Assembly (NCBI RefSeq): GCF_004368405.1
Contig: NZ_SBJH01000064.1
Location: forward strand, 1 to 64,000
Direction of reading: 5' to 3'
Length of the DNA: 64,000 nucleotides
Source of the DNA: Olivibacter sp. XZL3
GTDB lineage: Bacteria > Bacteroidota > Bacteroidia > Sphingobacteriales > Sphingobacteriaceae
Translations under genes and position numbers: made by a program
Shown: positions 34,250-42,469 of the stretch, in pieces
How positions within the stretch are numbered: position 1 is the first letter of the stretch
Layout of the letters: every line of letters begins with the position of its first letter
Notes under the pieces: generated by a model
Databases searched by the model: none
Seen by the model: the letters and a program-made list of their open reading frames with translations, nothing else
Told to the model about the DNA's origin: nothing

Positions 34250-34810
34250 ATGAAAAATTCATCAGCAACATTATCAGCCAGAGATGTATCATCGGCAAGC
34301 TACTCTCCGCAAGAAAACAGAACACTTGGCTTTGATACCGTTAAGGCTACCAAATTAAACGCATTTGGAATAGTCGTTTCGCGCTACGGACTGGCGCTTA
34401 TTATTTTAATCTTCGGCGTTTTCAAATTTACCAACTTCGAGGCCGAGGCGATTCAACCGCTTGTAGCTAACAGCCCATTAATGTCATGGCTTTATCAACT
34501 TACCGATTTAAGGGGGGCATCCGCATTGATTGGAATCGCAGAAATTGCTCTGGCCGTGATGATTGCATTACGGGCATGGTTCCCCACGATATCTGCATTA
34601 GGTAGTTTGGGAGCTATCCTGATGTTTATTACCAGTTTGAGCTTTCTGATATCAACTCCCGGTATGTGGACGATTATGGAAGGTTTACCGGTGCCGACAG
34701 ACGGTGGTTTTGTTATGAAGGATATCGTCCTGCTTGGAGTTTCTATATGGACAGCAGGTGAAGCATTACTAATCGCCCAATCAAAAAAAACGCAACTGAA
34801 ACATAAGTAA
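34250..34810 (+). CDS. DUF417 (YkgB/RclC-like) membrane protein
   Basis: A 186-residue inner-membrane protein of the DUF417 family, which includes E. coli RclC (YkgB) of the reactive-chlorine response. Four membrane spans are visible: RYGLALIILIFGVFKFTNFEAEAI with the conserved FGxxKFTxxEA pattern, LIGIAEIALAVMIALRA, LGSLGAILMFITSLSFLISTPG and IVLLGVSIWTAGEALLIA. The GRFVMKD-like element appears as GGFVMKDIVLLG. Its partner here is an Rrf2 regulator and not the RclR of enterobacteria. A role in oxidant resistance is inferred by family only. Confidence 0.9.
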   Translation: MKNSSATLSARDVSSASYSPQENRTLGFDTVKATKLNAFGIVVSRYGLALIILIFGVFKFTNFEAEAIQPLVANSPLMSWLYQLTDLRGASALIGIAEIALAVMIALRAWFPTISALGSLGAILMFITSLSFLISTPGMWTIMEGLPVPTDGGFVMKDIVLLGVSIWTAGEALLIAQSKKTQLKHK

Positions 34811-34940
34811 TGTAAATGGCGACAGGCTGGCCGCTACGTGCTAGCCCGTCGACTACTGAAATGAGCATTTATATTGGTTCGAATTAATTCATTACTGGCC
34901 AGTCAGCATTGCTCTATGCCTTCTCCCCTCGCGCGCTAAA

Positions 34941-35783
34941 TTAGACGAAATCGGTCGACTTGCTAAGTTGCTCATTAGCCGTCAACTGTTCCTTTAGTGT
35001 TTCAATCTTATTTTTAGCCATATTTAAAGCGTCGGTTCCTAAAAATAGATGAAGCGGACGCTGATCACTTTCGGCAACCTGGATAAGGACAGACGCCGCC
35101 TTTTCAGGATCACCGGGCTGATTTCCCGGAATCTGTTCTTGATGTATAGTTTCCAACTCTCTTGCCTCTTTGTATTCGGCAATGGACTTTTCTGCCAGAC
35201 GCAGGGATCCTTTAAGTAAAAAGTTCGTTTTGAAATAACCTAGATAGACGACGGTGGCAGTGATACCAAGTGACTTCACTTCGGCGGACAGGGCTTCCGT
35301 AAATCCCGCTACCGCAAATTTTGTGGCGTTGTAAACGCCCCAACCTGGGAATGTGCCCAAAAATCCGGCGATCGAAGAAATATTAAAGAAAGCTCCGGAT
35401 TTATTTTTCCGGAAGTAAGGCATTACGTTTCGGATAACATTTAGGGATCCGAAAACGTTAACCTCGAAGTTTTTTCTTGCTTCATCATCGCTAAGTTCTT
35501 CAAGAGTTCCTAACTGTCCGTAACCTGCGTTATTAACCACCACATCAATTGTTCCAAATGTATTAACGATCGTCGAAATTGCGTGCGCAACACTTCCGTC
35601 ATCGGTGAGCGTTGTTTCAAGTGGTAGAAATTGTTCACTGCGATCCCCTGCTTCGCTGGTTAAGGTATTTAAGTCCCTTGAAGTGGCCGCCACCTTGTAG
35701 CCCGCTGTGAGTAATTTTTTAACCAAAGTCAGTCCTAATCCTTTTGAGGCGCCAGTAACTAACGATACTTTATTTGTGTCCAT
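34941..35783 (-). CDS. SDR-family NAD(P)-dependent oxidoreductase
   Basis: A 280-residue classical short-chain dehydrogenase. TGASKGLG (TGxxxGxG) is near residue 10, then VVNNAGYGQLG (NNAG), the catalytic Ser in FFNISSIAGF, and Y-N-A-T-K as the catalytic YxxxK. The C-terminal domain PGDPEKAASVLIQVAESDQRPLHLFLG is usual for this subgroup. ATG 35783 fits. It lies 79 nt downstream of an AraC-type gene on the same strand, which probably regulates it. The substrate is unknown. Confidence 0.93.
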   Translation of the reverse strand: MDTNKVSLVTGASKGLGLTLVKKLLTAGYKVAATSRDLNTLTSEAGDRSEQFLPLETTLTDDGSVAHAISTIVNTFGTIDVVVNNAGYGQLGTLEELSDDEARKNFEVNVFGSLNVIRNVMPYFRKNKSGAFFNISSIAGFLGTFPGWGVYNATKFAVAGFTEALSAEVKSLGITATVVYLGYFKTNFLLKGSLRLAEKSIAEYKEARELETIHQEQIPGNQPGDPEKAASVLIQVAESDQRPLHLFLGTDALNMAKNKIETLKEQLTANEQLSKSTDFV

Positions 35784-35862
35784 AATGCATTAAATTATGG
35801 TACAAAGTAACCTAGATTAGGCTATGAGGTGTTTGTTTGAATCACAGGGATACTTGCGAGTT

Positions 35863-36807
35863 TCAAATATGGGATCCTGTAAAGGCATTTTTTCGGAACA
35901 ATGAGGGCGATATCAGTTCCTTTTTCTTAAAAAAAGCAGTGAAAGCCGCCGGGCCGGAAAACCCAAGACCAAAGCTGATACTGCTGATATCCCAGTCAGT
36001 TTGAACAAGAAGGGATTTCGCCTCGTATATTAGCCGTTCTTGAATGTGCTCTCTTAAGGTTTTGCCCGTATGTTGCTTGACAAGCGAGTTCAGGTAATTA
36101 GGATGAACATTTAGGTGTTCTGCAAATTCGGACGCTGTTTTCAGTTTCACTGTATGACATCGGTTATCCAATCGGAAAGACGACTCCAGAAGTGAAAGAA
36201 AACCGTAAATATAGCGGTAGCTTTCTGGTACATCACGCGTCGGTAATTTTTTTCCGGCACGCTTCGCCGCAACGAGGATTAATTGAAGATGCAGCAACAG
36301 CGCTTGCTTTTTGTCATCATAGTCTTCCTGTACTTCCTTAACTATAAATTCAAAGTATTCGTTAATATTTTGAGATTGGCTATCCGATAATCGGACAACG
36401 GATGCTGCCGGCTTAAAGTAAGGGTAATTTCGGAACAACTGAAGCACATGATCGGCATCGTGCTCAAAATATTTGGGGTGAATGAGGCAAAAGTGCCCGC
36501 CAGTATCGGCAGAAGTGGTTTGCCAAGACATAATTTCATCGGGATGTAGGAAGGCAATATCACCTGGTCCCATATCGTACTGATACAAGCCTATCGTAAG
36601 AATGCCTGTTCCCTTGGTCATGTGGAAGATTTTATAAAACTGACGCCGGTTTGGTGAAATGTAGTCAGCAACCGGATAGTCATCCCTCTTCTTTATCACA
36701 AAGTGATTGCTATTAAGCGGATAATGCTGTACTTCTAAAAAGGAACGTTTATATCCAGCTGTTGCAAAGGCATCGATCTCCAATCGGGGAATTGCTTGCT
36801 TTTCCAT
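35863..36807 (-). CDS. AraC-family transcriptional regulator
   Basis: A 314-residue AraC protein with a cupin-type sensor domain (about 40-170; FHMTKGTGILTIGLYQYDMGPGDIAFLHPDE) and an AraC DNA-binding domain (about 210-310). HTH1 reads ASEFAEHLNVHPNYLNSLVKQHTGKTL and HTH2 is in DISSISFGLGFSGPAAFTAFFKKK. The ending LISPSLFRK is a variant of the usual SPxxFR. It is upstream of the SDR gene in the same direction and probably controls it. Confidence 0.92.
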   Translation of the reverse strand: MEKQAIPRLEIDAFATAGYKRSFLEVQHYPLNSNHFVIKKRDDYPVADYISPNRRQFYKIFHMTKGTGILTIGLYQYDMGPGDIAFLHPDEIMSWQTTSADTGGHFCLIHPKYFEHDADHVLQLFRNYPYFKPAASVVRLSDSQSQNINEYFEFIVKEVQEDYDDKKQALLLHLQLILVAAKRAGKKLPTRDVPESYRYIYGFLSLLESSFRLDNRCHTVKLKTASEFAEHLNVHPNYLNSLVKQHTGKTLREHIQERLIYEAKSLLVQTDWDISSISFGLGFSGPAAFTAFFKKKELISPSLFRKNAFTGSHI

Positions 36808-36877
36808 CTTCTAAGTTAACTTAAATTTTTAATAATAAAACAAAGCAAATCGCTTGCGGATTATAGATGATCATCAT

Positions 36878-37290
36878 TCAGTTATGCAGCTTTGCTTTTA
36901 GCATACGTGAAGCATGCGTATCCCCCCCTCCAGCCCCATCTACAAAGTAGATGTGTCGGTCTACGTGATATGAAACATAGCAAGACAGGGTTTTGAGTAC
37001 TTCTGTGACCAATGAACCAGGAATTAGAAAAGTCGCGCCGTCGCCTCCGAAAAAAAAGGAATAACAACTTTATGCTTATGAGAAATATTCAGCACACATA
37101 CGATACTTCCCGTAGCAATTAGGTTGACGGTTCTTTGCAGTCCACGGGCTACAGCGTCAGAAGATCTGCGAATATCGGTGATTACTATCTGCCAGTCTGA
37201 TGGAACAGGCCGAAAACATGTTTCCCGGCCAAGCATCTCTCCTATTGGTGCATGATGGACAGGCAATGATTCATAAAAGCGATCTTCCAT
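36878..37290 (-). pseudogene. DUF3095-family gene fragment with A8/T8 frameshift
   Basis: From ATG 37290 the sequence reads MEDRFYESLPVHHAPIGEML, FRPVPSDWQIVITDIRRSS and VNLIATGSI, the N-terminus of DUF3095 proteins (nucleotide-cyclase-like). The current frame then ends SEATARLF. With one extra T in the T8 tract (plus-strand A8 at 37050-37057) it continues IPFFFGGDGATFLIPGSLVT, the conserved FGGDGAT motif. After about 60 more codons it stops at 36878-36880 with much of the family domain missing. The gene is both frameshifted and truncated. Upstream in-frame residues from 37416 do not match the family. Confidence 0.7.
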
Positions 37291-37425
37291 GCATGTTAAT
37301 TTAAGAGGCATCAACGTATTTGGCAGCAACATGTCGGCACCAATACGGTGAAAGAAATGAACGATACCGACAAATAATTTGGACCAAGGCTTTTTAACGT
37401 GCATCTGTAGGTTCACATATGATAG

Positions 37426-37705
37426 TTATTTCGGTTTCTTTATCAAATCTTTAACCGCACGCTCATATTTATAGTCGGCTACCAATCCGGGGCGCGTATT
37501 TTCGTTTTCTGGGTTTCCATCGCCGTAACCTTTGGCGGCCAGCAATACAGGGTAATATTGATAAAAAACGTTGCCGTCTATCGCAGTCTGATTGTGACAC
37601 GAAGCACACTGTGCGCCTAAAGGTACGGCCGTTTCATTGAGTATCAGCTTTTCAAAGTCGGCAAAACCAAAATAGTTCCAACCCTCAAATATTTGATGCC
37701 GCTGT
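37426..37705 (-). pseudogene. Cytochrome P460-like C-terminal remnant (CxxCH)
   Basis: A minus-strand frame ending at TAA 37426-37428 reads IFEGWNYFGFADFEKLILNE, VPLGAQCASCHNQTAIDGNV, FYQYYPVLLAAKGYGDGNP and a C-terminal ERAVKDLIKKPK. The CASCH motif would bind one heme c. The tyrosine-rich FYQYYPVL segment fits the C-terminus of cytochrome P460-type proteins. A stop directly upstream (about 37713) and absence of a signal peptide show that only the last 85-90 residues survive. Confidence 0.6.
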
Positions 37706-38044
37706 CAGTGCTTTAGTTTTAATCGACATATTTGTATATGTTTATCGTTAGGTAGTCAACTCAGCTGCTATGATTTGCGCTTAGCCAAATTGTCCTCACG
37801 CTTTGACGGATTGATCAGTTGCTTTTCCATTTATTCGTCTACCTTTTCGTTTAACTTTGTAAGTCTCTAAGCACCGTGTTCAATTGTGAGTCTCTCGCAG
37901 ATTGACCAGCATTGTATGCCGATTACTCAATTGATCTTTTTTGAAAAGATCGTTTTAAGCTTTAGTCGGTTTTAAACAAAGAACCTTAAATTTTATAAAT
38001 CGGAAGAAATGCGGACAGTATTCATCGTCAGTGCCGCTCTAAGA
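37706..38044. other. Intergenic region without recognisable gene
   Basis: I see no gene or clear structure here. Short open frames are present on both strands, but none has family-like sequence. A TAACTTTG-like -7 box near 37853 on the plus strand leads into nothing recognisable. Confidence 0.4.
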
Positions 38045-39172
38045 CTAACTGATGCTGAAAAAGAAGTCTTTGATATCTTTCGCAAGTAATCCGGGTTGCT
38101 CTGTAGCAGCAAAATGTCCGCCCCTTGGCATATCCGTCCAATGCTGGATGTTAAACCCTCTCTCAATATAGGATCTCGGCGGCGTGGGCAGCTCCTTTGG
38201 AAACTTAGCAAACGCAACGGGTACTTTTACCATTTCACCTTGACGAAAAGCCAACGGCTTTTTGCTGTTTTCATTATAAATTCTCATAGATGAATGAATA
38301 GTTTGCGTAATCCAGTAAAGTGTGACATTAGCAAGCAGTTCATCTTTTGTAAATGCATTTTCAATATCCCCGCCGTTATCGCTCCAACCGTTGAACTTTT
38401 CGATAATCCAGGCACACAGCCCCATTGGAGAATCATTTAGTCCATATGCTGCCGTCAACGGTTTTGTAGCGTGTAAGTAAGCATAGGCGCCCTCCCGGGC
38501 AGACCATTCCGCTATGGTATTTTGAAACGCTAAAAACTCGTCAGCGCGTTCTTCGCCTTCAGCCAAATAAGGTTCATATGATCCTGAAATATAGTTTAAA
38601 TGTAGCCCTATAACATTTTGAGGATGGTTTAGAGCTAACCATGTGCTAATACCGGAGCCAATATCGCCCCCTTGTGCACCATATCGCTCATATCCCAGTT
38701 CTGTCATTAGGCGGTGCCAAAGACCCGCCACGAAAGCACTGTTGCACCCAGAAGCTGTCGGCTTTCCTGAGAACCCGAATCCAGGTACCGACGGGATAAC
38801 GAGGTCGAAGGAAGCTTGCGGATCCTCCGTCAGCAGCGGGATCAGCTTCATCATTTCCAAAAATGAGCCTGGCCAGCCGTGTGTAATCAGTAAAGGCAAG
38901 CGGCTTTTGCCCTTTCCCTTGATATGGAGAAAATGGATATCGTGACCATTAATATCAGCGACGAAATTGGGATAAGCGTTGACCTCACGTTCAACTTTTC
39001 GCCAGTCGAATTCATGCTGCCAATAATGGTATAGTTGTTTCATATAAGAAAGGTCTGCCCCATAACTCCAGCCCGAACCTGCTAAGGAGTCAGGCCAACG
39101 GGTTATCTGCAATCTTAACTTCAAATCATCCAAGACTTCTTGAGGAACTATGATTGAAAATGGTTTGATCAT
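38045..39172 (-). CDS. Epoxide hydrolase (alpha/beta hydrolase with EHN domain)
   Basis: A 375-residue epoxide hydrolase-type alpha/beta hydrolase. The N-terminal EHN domain (about 3-110) includes DDLKLRLQITRWPDSLAGSGWSYG. The oxyanion-hole motif HGWP is at residues 98-101 and the nucleophile Asp170 is in AQGGDIGSG. The catalytic His353 lies in MPRGGHFAATEQP. It would open epoxides to diols through a covalent ester, though the substrate is unknown. It is divergent from a LysR gene that has a premature stop, across a 149-bp intergenic region. Length and frame are intact. Confidence 0.93.
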   Translation of the reverse strand: MIKPFSIIVPQEVLDDLKLRLQITRWPDSLAGSGWSYGADLSYMKQLYHYWQHEFDWRKVEREVNAYPNFVADINGHDIHFLHIKGKGKSRLPLLITHGWPGSFLEMMKLIPLLTEDPQASFDLVIPSVPGFGFSGKPTASGCNSAFVAGLWHRLMTELGYERYGAQGGDIGSGISTWLALNHPQNVIGLHLNYISGSYEPYLAEGEERADEFLAFQNTIAEWSAREGAYAYLHATKPLTAAYGLNDSPMGLCAWIIEKFNGWSDNGGDIENAFTKDELLANVTLYWITQTIHSSMRIYNENSKKPLAFRQGEMVKVPVAFAKFPKELPTPPRSYIERGFNIQHWTDMPRGGHFAATEQPGLLAKDIKDFFFSIS

Positions 39173-39321
39173 AACATTATTTGAATTCAGGTTTCTAACA
39201 ATAGCATCCTTGCATTTATGTTTAAAGGCATGGAAAGCTGCAAGAGCCAGCAGTAAAAATACCTCATTAAATAATGTAAAAAAATGCTTATTTTGGAGTT
39301 ATTAATGAATTAAACGCATTA

Positions 39322-40224
39322 GTGATGGACATACAGCAAATAAGGAACTTTTTAACGTTATCAGAAGAGCTTCATTTCTGGCGGACAGCAGAAATAACGA
39401 ACATCACACAGTCGGCACTCAGCAGACAAATCCAAGGGATGGAAGAAGAATTGGGCGTCCGTCTCTTTGAACGTAATAAGCGGAATGTAAGCCTGACGGC
39501 ATCAGGAACCTTCCTTAAAGAAAAGTGAACAGCCCTGCTAGATGATCTTGATCATGTGCATAGTTTTGCCCGAAAGATCAGCAATGGTGAAACAGGGCAT
39601 ATCAAGATTGCACATCCAGATTCAATATCTTCATCTATAATACCTGACTTCGTCTCCGGTTTAGCTGAAAGATATCCTGAAATAAGCATCGAACTTGTTC
39701 AACTGCTTTATAAAAATATAGAAGAATCCTTATTGGACTACAAGTTAGACATGGCTTTTACCAGACAGCTCAGCAACCTTCACGGAATTTGTTCCAGTAT
39801 GATCAGTCGACAGTCAGTGGCTCTTTTTGTGCCGGAAAACTCTCCATTACGCTGCCCTGAAGATATCACAGGCTCCGCATTAACGGGACGAAGGTTCATA
39901 CTTCCTGTAGCTGAACGTCGCAGTCGGTTCTACTTCTTTGTCCAGGAAATTTTGGAATATTATGGTGCAGTCCCGCAAGCTTCGTATTATTCAGATTTCG
40001 GTTCGAGCACGCTTGGCTTGGTTTCAAGAGGTCTTGGTATGGCGATATTACCCAGCGGATTTATTCATCATGGCACACCGGGGGTGCGTGCGATAGAAAT
40101 ACAGTTTCACAGTGAACTGTATATCAGTTGGCGGATCGATGAAAAAAATCCCTCAATATTAAATGTAATCAAGGCCTTGGCAGAAATGTTTCCTTTAACA
40201 AAGGTATATGCTGATCCCGTGTAG
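39322..40224 (+). pseudogene. LysR-family regulator interrupted by in-frame TGA
   Basis: The N-terminal HTH is typical: MDIQQIRNFLTLSEELHFWR, TQSALSRQIQGMEEELGVRL and FERNKRNVSLTASGTFLKEK. TGA at 39526-39528 then interrupts. In the same frame the gene goes on as TALLDDLDHVHSFARKISNG with a full LysR effector domain (GHIKIAHPDSISSSIIPDFV, SRGLGMAILPSGFI) to the stop at 40224. Total length is 301 codons, normal for the family. Homologues commonly have Trp at the interrupted place, so TGG to TGA is likely. Without readthrough, only the DNA-binding half is made. It diverges from the epoxide hydrolase gene. Confidence 0.85.
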
Positions 40225-40298
40225 CCTAACCAAGCTCCCGACCGTACAAAATCCAAAATACAACCCTTACCGATTTTTAACCCCAGATTCTTTAGGTG

Positions 40299-40373
40299 CT
40301 ATGCAGCGGAAAGTCCGGCCTGCCCTGCGCCGATAATAACTATTTTGGCTTTATATCGCAAGTTGTTTGCCAT
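40299..40373 (-). pseudogene. N-terminal stub of an FAD/NAD(P)-dependent oxidoreductase
   Basis: From ATG 40373 the minus strand reads AKIVIIGAGQAGLSAA, the FAD-binding GxGxxG motif of flavin monooxygenase-like proteins, then TAG (40299-40301). In the same frame HLKNLGLKIGKGCILDF follows, similar to the normal continuation YHLKxLGL. The region then runs into the end of the LysR gene. Only the beginning of the gene remains. Confidence 0.55.
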
Positions 40374-40385
40374 AGCGAACCTTGC

Positions 40386-41408
40386 TCAGCGCCACCCCAA
40401 TCCGGGCGCCACATGCTTCAATATAGCAGACAGCAGATGCACATTGTAATCCACGCCTAAGGTGTTGGGGATCGTCAAAAGAAGTGTATCTGCTTCTTGG
40501 ATGGCTTCGTCCTGTTCCAATTCCCTGATGAGTTGATCGGGCTCGGCGGCATAAGTCCGTCCGAAAATAGCGCGTTTGTCCTTTTCGATCATACCGATTT
40601 TATCGCTTCGATCGGCTCCCTGTCCGAAATAATACCGATCTCGATCATTTACCAAGGCAAAAATTGATCGGCTCACCGAAGCCCTTGGCTCACGCTGATG
40701 TCCTGCCTTTTTCCAGGCTTCTTTGTACAACCTAATCTGCTCTGCTTGCTGAACATGAAAGGGCTTACCACTTTCGTCGTATTTCAAGGTGGAGCTTTGC
40801 AGGTACATACCGTTCTCGGCCGCCCAAACGGCTGTAGCATTGGAGGCCGCACCCCACCAAATGCGTTCGCGCAAACCCGCTGCATGCGGCTCTAAGCGCA
40901 ACAGGCCCGGCGGATTTGGAAACATCGGATACGGGTTAGGCTCGGCAAAGCCCACGCCCTTTAGTTTTTCCAAAAACTCCAGGGCCTTGCGGCGTCCCAT
41001 GTCGGCGTCGGTCTCCCCTTCCGCCGGTTCATAACCGAAATAACGCCAGCCATCGATAACTTGCTCTGGCGAACCTCTACTGATTCCCAGTTGCAATCGA
41101 CCGCCCGAAATCAGGTCGGCAGCCCCCGCATCTTCCACCATATACAGTGGATTTTCATAACGCATATCAATCACACCCGTGCCGATCTCTATTTTGTTTG
41201 TCTTGGCCCCGATGGCCGAGAGCAGTGGAAACGGCGATGCCAGCTGAGCCGCAAAATGATGTACTCGAAAATAAGCACCATCTAGACCGATTTCTTCAGC
41301 AGCGACAGCCAGTTCAATGGACTGAAGTAAAGTGTCCCTTGCTGTACGGGTGCTGTAGGCAGGATGATCGGACCAATGTCCAAACGAAAGAAATCCTATT
41401 TTTTTCAT
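40386..41408 (-). CDS. LLM-class flavin-dependent oxidoreductase
   Basis: A 340-residue luciferase-like monooxygenase. It shows IGFLSFGHWSDHPAYSTRTA, GLDGAYFRVHHFAAQLASPFPLL, IEIGTGVIDMRYENPLYMVEDAGAADLISGGRLQLGISRGSPE (recognised as GGRLQLGISRGSPEQ) and IWWGAASNATAVWAAENG. These features fit the alkanal monooxygenase-like branch. A reduced-flavin supplier is not adjacent, although a flavin reductase lies at 1.7 kb. It is the last gene of the accessory domain before the intact core genes. Substrate unknown. Confidence 0.9.
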   Translation of the reverse strand: MKKIGFLSFGHWSDHPAYSTRTARDTLLQSIELAVAAEEIGLDGAYFRVHHFAAQLASPFPLLSAIGAKTNKIEIGTGVIDMRYENPLYMVEDAGAADLISGGRLQLGISRGSPEQVIDGWRYFGYEPAEGETDADMGRRKALEFLEKLKGVGFAEPNPYPMFPNPPGLLRLEPHAAGLRERIWWGAASNATAVWAAENGMYLQSSTLKYDESGKPFHVQQAEQIRLYKEAWKKAGHQREPRASVSRSIFALVNDRDRYYFGQGADRSDKIGMIEKDKRAIFGRTYAAEPDQLIRELEQDEAIQEADTLLLTIPNTLGVDYNVHLLSAILKHVAPGLGWR

Positions 41409-41575
41409 AAATTGTTAACGGTAAGAACCTTTCTTTAGTTGTCGCCCTTATGTCTAAAATTGAGAGCCCACAAAAATACTAGCCAAATATACTTAAATAT
41501 CGAGAATGGAAAGCGAATGTTATGCTTATAGAATTCGGCCTCCGTTCAAAAAAATGTTAATTAACGTATTATTAC

Positions 41576-41606
41576 TTTGAAATACAAAGTACTTTTTATA
41601 GCTTTG
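41576..41606 (+). promoter_or_regulatory. Promoter of the 108-aa membrane protein gene
   Basis: TTTG (41576-41579) and TAGCTTTG (41599-41606) are separated by 19 bp, a strong match to the Bacteroidota promoter. The start codon follows at 41629. Confidence 0.7.
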
Positions 41607-41628
41607 TTTAACTTTAAAATGAATCGTT

Positions 41629-41955
41629 ATGAAAACTACTTCAGTAATGAAGCCCATTCACCGGGCTTTGGGAACCTCTATCTTGGTAGGGGCAGCGCTT
41701 GCTCTACTTTTTATAGCGGCTTTTGTGTTTCCGGTTGAGGGTAATCCCGCATGGGGAAAGTTATGGAAAATCAGGCCGCTCATCATTGTTCCCTTGGCTG
41801 GCGCGGCTGGCGGCGCAATTTTTTACTTTCTCCGACACCTAGTTTATCAGGGCGGCTGGAAAAAGATAGTCGTTACTATCGTAGGCATCTTGGTTTATAT
41901 TTTCGGACTATGGGTGGGCACGGTATTGGGCCTAGACGGCACCTTATGGAATTAA
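41629..41955 (+). CDS. Small conserved membrane protein, function unknown
   Basis: A 108-residue hydrophobic protein with three probable membrane helices: LGTSILVGAALALLFIAAFVFP (about 14-35), IRPLIIVPLAGAAGGAIFYFL (about 48-68), and VVTIVGILVYIFGLWVGTVLGL (about 81-102). A conserved-looking GNPAWGKLWKIRP loop joins the first two, and the last residues are DGTLWN. I know of similar small proteins in Sphingobacteriaceae, but no function. It has its own promoter at 41576-41606 and appears monocistronic. Confidence 0.75.
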   Translation: MKTTSVMKPIHRALGTSILVGAALALLFIAAFVFPVEGNPAWGKLWKIRPLIIVPLAGAAGGAIFYFLRHLVYQGGWKKIVVTIVGILVYIFGLWVGTVLGLDGTLWN

Positions 41956-42042
41956 GGAAACAGACCTACGTGATGATCTGGTAGCGCCAGCAGAGGCCTG
42001 CTATCACTAAAAAAATCTTATACGTAAAATAATAATGGAAAA

Positions 42043-42073
42043 TTTAGCCTAACGAGCTAAAAACCGTATTTTT
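42043..42073 (+). promoter_or_regulatory. Promoter of the response regulator/dinB pair
   Basis: TATTTTTG (42066-42073), identical to the -7 box of tRNA-Cys and the SRP RNA, is preceded at 19 bp by TTTA (42043-42046), one mismatch from the -33 consensus. ATG 42096 follows. Confidence 0.55.
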
Positions 42074-42095
42074 GCAAAAAAAGCAATAAAAACAG

Positions 42096-42464
42096 ATGCG
42101 GAATAAGATACTGATTCTTGATGACGATGAAGATATCCTTTACTTTTGCTCGGTAGTGTTTGAGAATTTAGACTTTGAGGTGGTATCTTCTCCTCATAGT
42201 AAAGACATTATCGAACAAGTGGAGCAAGCCCAGCCAGACATTATTTTGATCGATAACTGGATACCGGGATTAGGTGGTGTGAAAGCGACCCAGACACTTA
42301 AAAGTACGCCAAATCTAAGTGATATTCCTATCATTCTGTTTTCGGCAAACAGCAATTTACCCGCATTGGCAGAAGAAGCGGGAGCAGACAGTTTCCTTAA
42401 AAAACCATTTGACCTCGATGAGTTAGAAAGTTTAGCCTTATCTTTATTAAGTAACAAAGCATAG
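42096..42464 (+). CDS. Single-domain response regulator
   Basis: A 122-residue receiver domain without an output domain. Acidic residues D10-D11 (LILDDDED), phospho-acceptor D53 (IILIDNWIPG), S83 region (LFSANS) and K103 (FLKKPF) are all present, so it should be phosphorylated and act by protein contact. No histidine kinase is adjacent. It lies 5 nt before dinB and is probably co-transcribed with it, an unusual partner for a DNA polymerase. Confidence 0.9.
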   Translation: MRNKILILDDDEDILYFCSVVFENLDFEVVSSPHSKDIIEQVEQAQPDIILIDNWIPGLGGVKATQTLKSTPNLSDIPIILFSANSNLPALAEEAGADSFLKKPFDLDELESLALSLLSNKA

Positions 42465-42469
42465 GACAT

